Source of the DNA: an uncultured Clostridium sp.
GTDB taxonomy: Bacteria > Bacillota > Clostridia > Clostridiales > Clostridiaceae
Assembly: GCF_947036855.1 (NCBI RefSeq)
Contig: NZ_CAMQRY010000008.1
Coordinates: forward strand, 1-38,251
DNA: 38,251 bases
Direction: 5' to 3'
The notes beneath the pieces are model-generated. The model saw only the letters and a list, made by a program, of their open reading frames with translations, searched no databases and was not told the DNA's origin. Both the position numbers and the translations under genes were made by a program. How positions within the stretch are numbered: position 1 is the first letter of the stretch; each line of letters begins with the position of its first letter. Positions 7,913 to 17,217 of the stretch are shown piece by piece.

Positions 7913-8000
7913 ATTGCAAATAGTAAGGAACAGTTGCCATTATATTCCTATTTATAGTCTTACATAAACTATAAGACAATATACATAATTATATTGTAAA
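7883..8000 (-). ncRNA. Candidate structured RNA or attenuator leader
   Basis: In minus orientation this stretch has consecutive hairpins. The first is an 8-bp perfect stem (7990-7997 with 7976-7983). The second is GTCTTA/TAAGAC (7957-7962 with 7972-7977), which shares two bases with the first. The third is an interrupted stem pairing GGAA and TTCC (7927-7930, 7945-7948) plus AAATA/TATTT outside it. The terminator hairpin follows. No open frame longer than a few codons fits. I could not match it to a riboswitch class or to 6S RNA. The promoter is not clear; TATAAT at 7989-7994 in minus orientation is one option, and it would place the start inside the hairpin cluster. Confidence 0.35.
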
Positions 8001-8118
8001 ATCGCCTTCTTAAATGTTAACATTTTGTAAATTTTTATTCAAGTATTATTTTATTACAATTTTATTTATACTTATTTTTACTTATTATTAAATTTTTCTT
8101 AAAAATTATATATTAAAT

Positions 8119-8150
8119 TAAAAAAAGACTGTCTATTTAAAGACAGCCTT
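8119..8150 (-). terminator. Terminator of pyk
   Basis: Stem GGCTGTCT/AGACAGTC in minus orientation, with a G-U pair and a 6-nt loop, followed by TTTTTTT. On the plus strand the same position would be an A-C mismatch, so the element is directed at minus-strand transcripts. Confidence 0.85.
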
Positions 8151-8178
8151 TCAATATATATATATAAGTTTTAATTAA

Positions 8179-9594
8179 TTACTTAACAACACTTACTTTT
8201 AATAAATCTGTTGACCCAACTTCATTAGCAACTCCAGCAGCAATAACTACTGTATCTCCTGACTTAACGTATCCTCTCTCTTTTGAGATTTGAACTGTTT
8301 TAGTCATGATTTCGTCTGTTGAAGTCATTTCATTAGCAACTACTGGCATAACACCGAAAGTTAAAGCAAGTTTTTTTGCAACTCTCTCACTTGGTGTGAT
8401 AGCAACAATTATGCTTGAAGGTCTGCATTGTGATAATCTGCTAGCAGTAGCTCCAGATTTTGTAGCTGAGATTATAGCACTTGCTTCTAATTCATCAGCA
8501 GCATTACAAGCAGCTCTTGATATAACACCTGATATAGCTGGTGTATGATTTTTAGCACTTGATGTAGCAACTGTATAGTTTAAGTGTCTTTCTGTTTCAA
8601 TAGCTATTGTAGCCATTGCTTCAACAGATTCTACTGGCCAACTACCATTAGCTGACTCACCACTTAACATGATAGCATCTGTTCCATCTAATATAGCGTT
8701 AGCTACATCTGAAACCTCAGCTCTTGTAGGTCTTGGGTTTCTCATCATTGAATCAAGCATTTGTGTAGCAGTTATAACTGGTTTACCAGCAATGTTACAT
8801 TTTTCTATCATCATTTTTTGTGTTGAAGGAACCATTTCCATAGGAATCTCAACTCCAAGATCTCCTCTAGCAACCATGATACCATCTGAAGCTTCGATAA
8901 TAGAATCTATATTATCAACACCCTCTTGGTTTTCTATTTTAGAGAATATTTGTATATCTTCTCCACCATTAGCACATAATACTTTTCTTATAGCGTTAAC
9001 ATCATCTGCTTTTCTTATGAATGAAGCAGCAACAAAGTTAACATTCATTTCACAACCAAATATTAAATCTGATTTATCTTTATCAGTCATAGCTGGTAAT
9101 TTTATTGAAACACCAGGAACGTTAACTCCTTTGTGAGTTCCAACTACACCTGTGTTTTTAACTACACAAGTAACAGCATTTCCTTTTATTGATACAACTT
9201 CTAATCCTACTAAACCATCATCTATTAAGATTATGTTTCCTGCTTTAACGTCTTTAGCAAGTCCTTCATATGTCACTGAACATTTTGTTGTGTCTCCAAC
9301 AATATCTCCACCAGCATATACTGTGAATGTATCACCCATTGTTAATTCAACTTTATTTGGCTCAAATTTACCAGTTCTTATCTCTGGTCCTTTTGTATCT
9401 AAAAGTATTGCTACTTCTTTACCAAGTTCCTTAGCTATTTCTCTAACTTTAATCATTCTGCTTCTATGTTCTTCATGATCTCCATGTGAGAAGTTATGTC
9501 TTGAAGCGTTCATACCTGCTTCTATTATTTGTTTTAAAATCTCTTTACTATCACTTGCTGGACCTACTGTACAAACCATTTTAGTTTTTCTCAT
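8179..9594 (-). CDS. pyk: Pyruvate kinase
   Basis: Pyruvate kinase converts PEP and ADP to pyruvate and ATP. The 471-aa chain has MRKTKMVCTVGPAS at the start, the HNFSHGDHEEH loop, the KIENQEGVDN stretch with the catalytic lysine, the metal-binding ARGDLGVEIP, and the TATQMLDSM and MLSGESANG motifs. Its length matches the short (about 470 aa) form and it lacks the extra PEP-utiliser-like domain of Bacillus pyruvate kinases. AGGAG lies about 10 nt before the ATG. It follows pfkA by 93 nt of AT-rich DNA without a terminator, so the two are probably one operon for the committed and final steps of glycolysis. Confidence 0.97.
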   Translation of the reverse strand: MRKTKMVCTVGPASDSKEILKQIIEAGMNASRHNFSHGDHEEHRSRMIKVREIAKELGKEVAILLDTKGPEIRTGKFEPNKVELTMGDTFTVYAGGDIVGDTTKCSVTYEGLAKDVKAGNIILIDDGLVGLEVVSIKGNAVTCVVKNTGVVGTHKGVNVPGVSIKLPAMTDKDKSDLIFGCEMNVNFVAASFIRKADDVNAIRKVLCANGGEDIQIFSKIENQEGVDNIDSIIEASDGIMVARGDLGVEIPMEMVPSTQKMMIEKCNIAGKPVITATQMLDSMMRNPRPTRAEVSDVANAILDGTDAIMLSGESANGSWPVESVEAMATIAIETERHLNYTVATSSAKNHTPAISGVISRAACNAADELEASAIISATKSGATASRLSQCRPSSIIVAITPSERVAKKLALTFGVMPVVANEMTSTDEIMTKTVQISKERGYVKSGDTVVIAAGVANEVGSTDLLKVSVVK

Positions 9595-9687
9595 TTTAAA
9601 TACACTCCTGTCTATTTTATTTATAAATTCTAAATATATATAAATATATATATAAATATAATTAATTAACTTATTATTTATAGCATT

Positions 9688-10647
9688 TTATTTATTTATA
9701 GCATTTGCCATTTCATAAAGTTCCATATCAAATTTTCTTGGAATAGCTATAGCCTCATCAATATCCATATCAATTATTTTATTATCTTTTATTCCAACAA
9801 CTCTTGCTGTTTTACCTTCTATTAAAAGTTCAACTGCTCTAGCTCCTAGTTTTGATGATAAAATTCTATCATTTGGAGTTGGTGTTCCACCTCTTTGAAT
9901 ATGTCCTAGTATAGTTGCTCTTGTTTCAGCACCAGTTTTTTCTTCAATAAAGTTAGCTAATTCAGTAGAACCACCTATTCCTTCTGCTACAATTACTATT
10001 GTATGAGTTTTCCCTCTTGATTTACCCTCAAGAATCTGCTCACAAAGTCTTTCTTTATCAAATTCTAATTCTGGAACAATAATTACTTCTGCTCCACTTG
10101 CTATACCTGCGTATAAAGCTAAATCTCCACAACTTCTTCCCATTACTTCTATAACTGATACTCTATCATGTGATGTAGATGTATCTCTTAATTTACTTAT
10201 AGCATCTGTTATAGTTTCTAAAGCTGTATCAAATCCTATTGTAAAATCTGTATATGGTAGATCATTATCTATAGTTGCTGGTATTCCAATAGTCTTCACA
10301 CCAAGTTTTGATAATAACTTAGCTCCCATGAATGATCCATCTCCACCTGCTACAACTAAAGCATCTACTCCATTATTTTTTAATAGATTAGCTGCATGTT
10401 TTCTTACTTCTTCTTGTTTAAACTCTGGACATCTAGCTGTTCTTAAGACAGTACCACCTCTGTGAATTATATCTGAAACAGAACCTCTGTTCATTTCTAT
10501 AAGCTCACCATTAATTAGTCCACTATATCCTCTTTTCACTCCAACTACTTCTAGTCCTTCGTGTAATGCCATTCTGACAACTGCTCTTATTGCAGCGTTC
10601 ATTCCTGGAGCATCTCCTCCACTTGTTAAAATAGCTATTTTTTTCAT
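9688..10647 (-). CDS. pfkA: ATP-dependent 6-phosphofructokinase
   Basis: PfkA phosphorylates fructose 6-phosphate to the 1,6-bisphosphate. The 319-aa protein is the standard bacterial length. [17 protein letters not shown] starts the ATP site, GGDGS (101-105) binds phosphate, and PATIDND carries Asp127, the catalytic base known from the Bacillus enzyme. MGRSCGDLA and LGHIQRGG complete the substrate site. AAGGAGG precedes the ATG. A promoter at 10794-10822 gives a leader of about 140 nt. pyk follows as the second gene of the probable operon. Confidence 0.97.
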   Translation of the reverse strand: MKKIAILTSGGDAPGMNAAIRAVVRMALHEGLEVVGVKRGYSGLINGELIEMNRGSVSDIIHRGGTVLRTARCPEFKQEEVRKHAANLLKNNGVDALVVAGGDGSFMGAKLLSKLGVKTIGIPATIDNDLPYTDFTIGFDTALETITDAISKLRDTSTSHDRVSVIEVMGRSCGDLALYAGIASGAEVIIVPELEFDKERLCEQILEGKSRGKTHTIVIVAEGIGGSTELANFIEEKTGAETRATILGHIQRGGTPTPNDRILSSKLGARAVELLIEGKTARVVGIKDNKIIDMDIDEAIAIPRKFDMELYEMANAINK

Positions 10648-10793
10648 GATATTCCTCCTTCACACCACAGGGTCTTTTTCAGTCCCACAGATGCTATTTT
10701 TTACCCACCTTGTTAATAAATTCAGAAAATCTTTTATACAAGACTTTTGACGTCATTGTTCTTTTATTCTTTTTGAAATATTCTAACAATTTA

Positions 10794-10822
10794 ATTTTAC
10801 TTAAAGTACAAGCTATTTTCAA
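10794..10822 (-). promoter_or_regulatory. Promoter of pfkA-pyk
   Basis: Minus-strand TTGAAA (10817-10822), 17-nt spacer, TAAAAT (10794-10799). It lies between the dnaE terminator and pfkA, leaving a leader of about 140 nt with no obvious stable structure. Confidence 0.6.
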
Positions 10823-10994
10823 GTTTTTTTATATTTAATTAAGTAAAAAAAAGGTAATTGTATTGGATTTTTAAGGATTTTATGTTATTTTATAACATTT
10901 ACTTGTTTTATATATTTAATTATTAAATAGCTTTTTATTTAAACATTTAATAGTTTTCATCCCATAGTATCTCTTCTTTTCTTAATTATCTATT

Positions 10995-11033
10995 TAAAAA
11001 AAGACCAAATTACAAAATAAACAATTTGGTCTT
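10995..11033 (-). terminator. Terminator of dnaE
   Basis: A perfect 11-bp stem (AAGACCAAATT, 11001-11011 with 11023-11033), an 11-nt loop, then TTTTTTT in minus orientation, 46 nt after the dnaE stop codon. Confidence 0.85.
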
Positions 11034-11078
11034 ATTAATTTTTTATTAATTTTTGTTAACTTAAAATTAACATTTGTT

Positions 11079-14000
11079 TTAGTCTATTAATTTGATATTT
11101 TCCTCTCCAAACTTCTTTTCAAGGAATTTTATTACATCTTTTTCAATATCAACCCAACATTCTCTTGCTAATCTAAAACTTTGTCTTTCTTTTGCAGCTA
11201 CTAAATAAACTGGAGTATCACCTCTAAAGTTTTCTAATACATGCTTTAAAACCTTGTTTATTTCTCTGGCTTTTTGTGTATCTTCTACCCTAATATAAAG
11301 CTTTGATGCATTCATATTCTCTAAAACTTTAACTTCCTCACATAAAATTTTTGCTTCTTCATCGTCTTTAAATGATATTCTTCCCCTAATTACAACTAAT
11401 AAATCATCATGCACTAAAGAATTACATTTTTCTAGAGTTTTAGGGAATATTATAACTTCCATCATTCCAGATAAATCTTCTATTGTAGTGAATGCCATTA
11501 TTGTATTATTTCTTGTTACTTTTCTTGAAACTCCTGATAAAATACCACCAATAATAACCTTATCTCCATCATTTAATGTCATATCAGCATCTGCCATTTC
11601 ATCAGTTGTATCATCTAATTTTCTTTTTTCTTCTAATATTTTTCCAATTTCTATTGATGTTTGATTTTTTAAACTTTCCTTATATTCATCAAGTGGATGT
11701 CCTGTTATATAAAGCCCAGTCATCTCTTTTTCCATTGCAAGCATCATTTTTTTAGAGAATTCTTTTATATCCTCATATTTTATTTCAAGATTATCATTTT
11801 CTTCATTTGCTAGTGTTCCAAATAAAGATATTTGACCATCAATATTTTTTTTCTTTTGGGCTGATATTCCATCCATAAGTTTCTCATGAACACTTATAAG
11901 TTTTGATCTAAATATTCCAAACTCATCAAATGCTCCTGACTTTATAAGACTTTCTACAGCCCTTTTATTAATAGTTCCAACCTCCATTTTATTGCAGAAA
12001 TTCATAAGTGAATTAAACTCACCATTACTTTCTCTAGCCTTAACTATTGCTTCTACAACATTTACACCAACATTTTTTATTGCTGCAAGACCAAATCTTA
12101 TACTATTACCTTTTACAGTAAATCTAGAATAACTCTCATTAATACTTGGTGGAAGCACTTCTATTCCGAGTTCTTTAGCGGTTCTTATATATTCTGAAAC
12201 TTTTTCATTTGTCCCCATTATTGAATTAAGCATTGCTGCTATAAATTCTACAGGGTGATACCTCATTAAATAAGCTGTTTGATAAGCAATTAATGCATAT
12301 GCAGCAGCATGACTTTTATTAAATGCATATGATGCAAAATCCATCATAGAATCAAATATCTTATTTGCTACATTTGCAGATATACCATTTCTCTCACAAC
12401 CTTGAACTTCTATATTTCCATTTTCATCTGTTACTCCATATATAAAGTTCTTTCTTTCTTGCTCCATTACTTCATGTTTCTTTTTAGACATAGCTCTTCT
12501 TACAAGATCACTTCGTCCCATTGAATATCCTGCAAGTTTTCTAACAATTTCCATTACTTGCTCTTGGTAAACCATAACTCCATAAGTAACATCTAGTATA
12601 CCTTCTAACTTCTCATCTAAATATTGAACACTCGTTGGATCTTTTTTTCCTGCTATATACTTAGGTATTTCTGCCATTGGGCCTGGTCTATAAAGTGATA
12701 CCCCAGCTATTATATCCTCTAGTGTATCTGGTTTTAGTTCCTTCATAAACGAAGTCATTCCAGCTGATTCTAATTGGAATACTCCTGCTGTTTTACCTTC
12801 ACCAATCATTCTATATACTGATTTATCCTCTGTATCTATATTATTTAAATCAATATCTATTCCTTTATTTTCTTTAACCATTTTCACAGCATCTGCCATA
12901 ACAGTTAAAGTTCTAAGACCAAGGAAATCCATCTTTAATAAACCAAGTTCTTCAAGCGTTGTCATATCATATTGAGTTACTATTGATTCATCATTCTTTT
13001 GTAGTGGCACATATTCAACCAATGGTTTTGAAGCTATAACTACACCTGCCGCATGTGTTGAAGAGTGCCTTGGTAGACCCTCAAGTCTTCTTGCTACATC
13101 TATAAGTTCTTTAACTCTTTCATCAGTATTATATGCATCTTTTAACTCTGGATTTAATTCTATTGCCTTATCTATCGAAATTCCAAGCATTGCTGGAATC
13201 ATTTTTGCAATCCTATCAACTTCACCATAAGTATAATTCATAGCTCTTCCTACATCTCTGATACAAGCTCTTGGTGCCATTGTTCCAAATGTTATAATTT
13301 GAGCAACATTTTTCTCTCCATATTTATCTACAACATAATCTATAACATCCTGTCTTCTTTCATAACAAAAATCTGAATCTATATCTGGCATACTTACTCT
13401 TTCAGGATTTAAAAACCTCTCAAAAAGCAAACTATATTTTATAGGGTCTATCTTTGTTATACCAAGTGTATAAGCCACTATTGCACCCGCAGCACTATTA
13501 TGTACAGCTATTGAATTAGCTACATAAGAAGTATCTCCTGGTACTGAAAGGTCATATACCTTCCCTTTGTATTGTTTTTTAACTACATTTTTTATTTTGA
13601 TATAAAAATATTTATCATCCATATAAAAACTATCATTTCTATAAAACTTTTGCTCTCTAATTGGAATTTGATAATACTTAAAATCATCATTCCATCTTAA
13701 AAGTTGTTTTCCTGAAACACAAACAGAATACTCATCATGTTCTGTTTCTTTTTCTTTAATTCTAGTTTTAAAACTAGACCAATAACCCACTCGTGCAAGT
13801 AAACTTCTTAGTTGTCTAGTTAGTATAAATGATGTTGTTGTATATTTAATTCTAAATGATGAACTCTTTGCCCTAATATCTGAAAAACTCCCATCACCTC
13901 TAAACATAGTAGCAATTAAAATTTTACTCTGTTCATTTGATGCAAACTTAACAACTTCACTTGGAATTTGTTTATTATTAGCTCCAACTAAAAACTTTTC

Positions 14001-15920
14001 TCTAAAGAATCTAGTTAGCACTTTAGAATTAAACTCTACTGTTGTTGCATTCTTAACCTTATGCTTATAAACTTTTCCCTCTATATTAAATATATTTTTC
14101 ATACATTCTAAAACATCTTCTATATAATTCACTTCACCTGAGTTAAATCCAAATCCTACTTTATAAGTTCTATTTTCCTCATTTAAACTAGCCCAACCTT
14201 CAGCTATAAAATACCCAAAAATTTTAAATAATTCATCTGAAGATTTTATAAATCTATTGATTTTAGAAGTCTGTAATTTATTAGTTCCTATCTCATACCA
14301 TAAACTATCATTATCAAACTTTACAGCTTTATCAGTTTTACAGTATTCTAATAAATCATAAGTTAATTCTCTTGCAACTTCTTTATCTCTTGGATATGCT
14401 ATCATATTATTTTCTTTTAAATCTTTTGCACAAATCCATTCTAATGAATATTTTTCATATGGTGCCTCTATACATTTTTTCTTTTTATTTAAAGAATATG
14501 TTTCTCTACAAACCACCGGTAACTTAGTTCTATCTTTCCAATTTTTAATACAGGCTTCTGTTTGAATAGCTAGAACTTTATGATCACTTGTTAAATTTAA
14601 AACTTCATTTGCTGCTTCTATACTAATAATTTCTTCTTCAACGTCATATTGTAATAAAGTTTCAACTAAAGCTCTATTTCCAAGTGCTGTTATTACCTCT
14701 TCTCCACCTTTAAATGATTCTATATTTTTTACTGTTCCATCACTTTTTAAAATCTTTGTTTCTGGAACAAAGCATCCTCTTCCTGGTCCTGTTGGAATAC
14801 CACTATCTATTGCATACTTTGTAAAATCCCAAACTATTAAGAAATAATCTACAAATCCCATTTGCTTGATTACCCCTAATTCATATAAAAGTCTATCTAC
14901 AAGCACCTTTGCTTCATCATTTGACTCTGCAAATTGAATTATTTCCTTATATTGATTTCCTGAGTTAAATAATTCAAATACATCATATCTTTCTATTAGC
15001 CCACCAAAACAAATTCTTAAAAGATATTCATATGGATCTTTTTCTTCTTCTGGAAGTGGATATATTGGTAATTTTGATACATGAAACTCAAAATCAAAGT
15101 TACACATTTCTGCTATTTTAACTGTATTTTCTAGTGCTTGTGGTACATGTGAAAAAATCTCCCACATCTCTTCTGGAGATTTTATATAAAACTGGTCTGA
15201 ACCATATCTCATTCTCTTTTCATCATGTATTGTTTTTCCTGTTTGTATACAAAGTAATATATCATGTGCTTTAAAATCTTCTTCATATATATAATGCAAA
15301 TCATTAGTTGCAACAAGTGGTATATTAAGTTCTTTTGAAATCTCTATATTTACTTCATTTACTCTTCTTTGCTCTTCAATTCCATGATTTTGAAGCTCTA
15401 AATAAAAGCCATCTTTAAATGTATTTTTATAGAACATAGCTGCTTCCTTAGCTTTTTCTATATTATTATTTGTGATAGCTTTTTGAACTTCTCCACCAAG
15501 ACACGCACTAAGTGCTATTAATCCTTCTGAGTGTTTTTCTAAAAATGCTCTATCAACCCTTGGCTTATAATAAAAACCTTCTATTGAAGCTACCGAAGTT
15601 ATCTTCATAAGGTTTTGATATCCTATTTCATTTTTAACTAAAAGAACTAAATGATGTGTTTTATTCTCCAAATCATTTTGCTTTATATGCATTGATTTTG
15701 GAACAACATAAACTTCACATCCAATAATCGGCTTTATTCCTTGTTTCTTAGCCTGCTTATAAAAATCTACACACCCATACATAACACCATGGTCTGTAAG
15801 TGCTATACTATCCATTCTAAGTTCTTTTGTTCTTTCTAATATATTTTTTATTTTTCCTGACCCATCAAGCAAACTAAATCCTGAGTGCACATGCAAGTGA
15901 ACAAATTTCTTTTCTGACAA
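11079..15920 (-). CDS. dnaE: DNA polymerase III alpha subunit DnaE, with in-frame intein
   Basis: The 1613-residue frame encodes a DnaE of about 1187 aa plus a 426-residue intein (383-808). The PHP domain comes first, with HLHVHSGFSLLDG (His10, His12), LTDHG and NDLHY (His209). The palm follows with GPGRG (378-382) and, after the intein, SAAGAIVAYTLG; PDIDSDF gives catalytic Asp846 and Asp848, and KMDFLGL the third. A helix-hairpin-helix region and an OB fold lie near the C-terminus. DnaE works alongside PolC in Firmicutes, chiefly in lagging-strand initiation or repair synthesis. The start is TTG at 15920, with AAAGGATG upstream and no in-frame ATG nearby. Active enzyme should need protein splicing. 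The reading frame is intact throughout. Confidence 0.97.
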   Translation of the reverse strand: MSEKKFVHLHVHSGFSLLDGSGKIKNILERTKELRMDSIALTDHGVMYGCVDFYKQAKKQGIKPIIGCEVYVVPKSMHIKQNDLENKTHHLVLLVKNEIGYQNLMKITSVASIEGFYYKPRVDRAFLEKHSEGLIALSACLGGEVQKAITNNNIEKAKEAAMFYKNTFKDGFYLELQNHGIEEQRRVNEVNIEISKELNIPLVATNDLHYIYEEDFKAHDILLCIQTGKTIHDEKRMRYGSDQFYIKSPEEMWEIFSHVPQALENTVKIAEMCNFDFEFHVSKLPIYPLPEEEKDPYEYLLRICFGGLIERYDVFELFNSGNQYKEIIQFAESNDEAKVLVDRLLYELGVIKQMGFVDYFLIVWDFTKYAIDSGIPTGPGRGCFVPETKILKSDGTVKNIESFKGGEEVITALGNRALVETLLQYDVEEEIISIEAANEVLNLTSDHKVLAIQTEACIKNWKDRTKLPVVCRETYSLNKKKKCIEAPYEKYSLEWICAKDLKENNMIAYPRDKEVARELTYDLLEYCKTDKAVKFDNDSLWYEIGTNKLQTSKINRFIKSSDELFKIFGYFIAEGWASLNEENRTYKVGFGFNSGEVNYIEDVLECMKNIFNIEGKVYKHKVKNATTVEFNSKVLTRFFREKFLVGANNKQIPSEVVKFASNEQSKILIATMFRGDGSFSDIRAKSSSFRIKYTTTSFILTRQLRSLLARVGYWSSFKTRIKEKETEHDEYSVCVSGKQLLRWNDDFKYYQIPIREQKFYRNDSFYMDDKYFYIKIKNVVKKQYKGKVYDLSVPGDTSYVANSIAVHNSAAGAIVAYTLGITKIDPIKYSLLFERFLNPERVSMPDIDSDFCYERRQDVIDYVVDKYGEKNVAQIITFGTMAPRACIRDVGRAMNYTYGEVDRIAKMIPAMLGISIDKAIELNPELKDAYNTDERVKELIDVARRLEGLPRHSSTHAAGVVIASKPLVEYVPLQKNDESIVTQYDMTTLEELGLLKMDFLGLRTLTVMADAVKMVKENKGIDIDLNNIDTEDKSVYRMIGEGKTAGVFQLESAGMTSFMKELKPDTLEDIIAGVSLYRPGPMAEIPKYIAGKKDPTSVQYLDEKLEGILDVTYGVMVYQEQVMEIVRKLAGYSMGRSDLVRRAMSKKKHEVMEQERKNFIYGVTDENGNIEVQGCERNGISANVANKIFDSMMDFASYAFNKSHAAAYALIAYQTAYLMRYHPVEFIAAMLNSIMGTNEKVSEYIRTAKELGIEVLPPSINESYSRFTVKGNSIRFGLAAIKNVGVNVVEAIVKARESNGEFNSLMNFCNKMEVGTINKRAVESLIKSGAFDEFGIFRSKLISVHEKLMDGISAQKKKNIDGQISLFGTLANEENDNLEIKYEDIKEFSKKMMLAMEKEMTGLYITGHPLDEYKESLKNQTSIEIGKILEEKRKLDDTTDEMADADMTLNDGDKVIIGGILSGVSRKVTRNNTIMAFTTIEDLSGMMEVIIFPKTLEKCNSLVHDDLLVVIRGRISFKDDEEAKILCEEVKVLENMNASKLYIRVEDTQKAREINKVLKHVLENFRGDTPVYLVAAKERQSFRLARECWVDIEKDVIKFLEKKFGEENIKLID
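13497..14774 (-). mobile_element. DnaE intein with LAGLIDADG homing endonuclease
   Basis: Residues 383-808 of the DnaE frame interrupt the conserved GPGRG|SAAG motif. The splicing blocks are complete. Cys383 starts block A (CFVPETKILKSDG). Block B has LTSDHKVL with Thr444 and His447. The end is VYDLSVPGDTSYVANSIAVHN (788-808), with penultimate His807 and terminal Asn808, and the next extein residue is Ser809. Between them are two LAGLIDADG-type motifs, IFGYFIAEGWA (567-577, acidic Glu574) and IATMFRGDGSF (acidic Asp676), about 100 residues apart, as in single-chain homing endonucleases. No residue expected for splicing or cleavage is visibly lost, so both activities may be intact. Removal leaves a normal-length 1187-aa DnaE. 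Base use looks as AT-rich as the host gene. Confidence 0.95.
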
Positions 15921-16041
15921 AACATCACATCCTTTCTTTTTTTAATTTTCAATATTTTTTAGGGCTTAGTCACCTTTTACTATATATTTCATAGAATATT
16001 ATTAGATAAACCTATTGTAACTTCTTTTCAAACACATAAAT

Positions 16042-16077
16042 AAATGCTAGGTGTAGCTCTCCCCTCACCTAGCATTT
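16042..16077 (-). terminator. Hairpin after whiA
   Basis: A perfect 12-bp stem (16042-16053 with 16066-16077, AAATGCTAGGTG type) lies 44 nt after the whiA stop codon. The T tract is weak in both directions (ATTTATTT on minus), so it may only partly stop read-through into dnaE, or may protect the mRNA end. Confidence 0.6.
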
Positions 16078-16120
16078 TATCATATTTAGACTTATTTCTT
16101 TCAAAATCACCTAATATTTT

Positions 16121-17071
16121 TTACATTCCATCTTCTTTTATTTCTTGTGCTATTTTTTCAAGCTTTCTAAGTCTATGGTTAATACCTGACTTCCCTATTG
16201 GTGGCTCTAACATTTCACCAAGTTCTTTTAACGATTCCTGTGGATTCTCAAGTCTAAGGTGTGCTATTTCTTGTAAATTCTTTGGTAATCTTCCAAGCCC
16301 TACTGTTTTTTCTATAAATCTTATACTCTCAACCTGTCTTACTGCTGCATTAACTGTTTTACTAAGATTAGCTGTTTCACAGTTAACAAGTCTATTAACA
16401 TTATTTCTCATCTCTTTTATTATTCTTATATTCTCCATCTCTAAAAGACAAGTATGTGCTCCTACGACACTTAACATATCTTGTATTTTTTCAACTTCTT
16501 TAATATAAACTATATAACTATTTTTTCTCTGTATTACCTTTGAATTTAATTTATAATGGTTCACTATATTCTTAAGATCTTCTGCAAATTCTAATGAATG
16601 TGTTACAAACTCTAAATGATATGTTTTTTCTGGATTGCTTACACTTCCTCCACCAATAAATGCACCTCTTATAAATGCTCTCTTCTTATCTTCAGTATCT
16701 ACAAACTTATTATCTATCGAGTAATCTAGAGATATAATCCCTTCATCTTCTTTTATTATTCCTGCTAATTTTAATAAATCTTTAACACCCATCTCTTCAT
16801 CTATAACAACCATATATATATTATTCTTTTTTAAAGAATTACTTCTTTTAACCATTATTTTAGAATGAATTCCAAAGTGCTCTTTTAATAAAGAAAATGT
16901 AAGTCTTGCTGATGCTGGATTTTCTGTTGTTATTCTAAATTTCAATCCCTTACCACTAAATGCAAGTGTTCCACTAGCTTTCATTATTGCTGTAACTTCT
17001 GATAGCGCCTCTGATTTAGTTATATCAACATATCTACAAATTTCTCCCTTTACCTTTGATGAAAATGACAT
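16121..17071 (-). CDS. whiA: WhiA, sporulation/cell-division DNA-binding regulator
   Basis: WhiA is a conserved Gram-positive protein linked to division and, in Streptomyces, sporulation. The 316-aa product has the usual two halves: a LAGLIDADG-derived fold of about 200 residues with the degenerate core AFIRGAFIGGGSV, and a C-terminal helix-turn-helix (LPKNLQEIAHLRLENPQ, then GKSGINHRLRKLEKIA). The endonuclease active-site acids are absent, as is normal for WhiA. The ATG follows AAGGAG. It is third in the widely conserved order rapZ-yvcK-whiA; a 34-nt palindrome separates it from yvcK. Confidence 0.96.
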   Translation of the reverse strand: MSFSSKVKGEICRYVDITKSEALSEVTAIMKASGTLAFSGKGLKFRITTENPASARLTFSLLKEHFGIHSKIMVKRSNSLKKNNIYMVVIDEEMGVKDLLKLAGIIKEDEGIISLDYSIDNKFVDTEDKKRAFIRGAFIGGGSVSNPEKTYHLEFVTHSLEFAEDLKNIVNHYKLNSKVIQRKNSYIVYIKEVEKIQDMLSVVGAHTCLLEMENIRIIKEMRNNVNRLVNCETANLSKTVNAAVRQVESIRFIEKTVGLGRLPKNLQEIAHLRLENPQESLKELGEMLEPPIGKSGINHRLRKLEKIAQEIKEDGM

Positions 17072-17173
17072 AATTACTCCTTTCTACTTCTGTATTATTA
17101 CCTCATATGTATATATTAATTCTAATTTTTCACAGTAATAACCAGAAATTAAAATTATTTTTCTTATTAACTA

Positions 17174-17207
17174 AAATTCAGATGAAGTAATTACCTCATC
17201 TGAATTT
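17174..17207. terminator. Palindromic hairpin between yvcK and whiA
   Basis: A 12-bp arm (AAATTCAGATGA), one A-C mismatch, then four more pairs meeting at the centre; 34 nt in all. The T run is seven on the plus strand and four on the minus. It lies 11 nt after the yvcK stop codon, so it probably attenuates yvcK read-through into whiA rather than fully ending it. Confidence 0.6.
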
Positions 17208-17217
17208 TTTTAATTTA

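Larger units (their letters stand above)
10648..11078. other. Intergenic region between dnaE and pfkA
   Basis: These 431 bp hold the dnaE terminator (10995-11033) and the pfkA promoter (10794-10822). The remaining 10823-10990 is A/T-rich with no credible gene or repeat. CACAG occurs twice in the pfkA leader, without a convincing stem. Confidence 0.6.

Noticed and set aside
8306-9478. Several plus-strand frames of 80-155 codons inside pyk
   Set aside because: They are mirror frames of a highly conserved gene, without ribosome sites.
9610-9670. ATATATAA-rich tract between pfkA and pyk as a simple repeat
   Set aside because: It is irregular low-complexity AT sequence without a fixed unit.
16044-16508. 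Plus-strand 154-codon frame
   Set aside because: It is antisense to whiA and crosses its terminator; composition is that of a reverse reading of a coding region.
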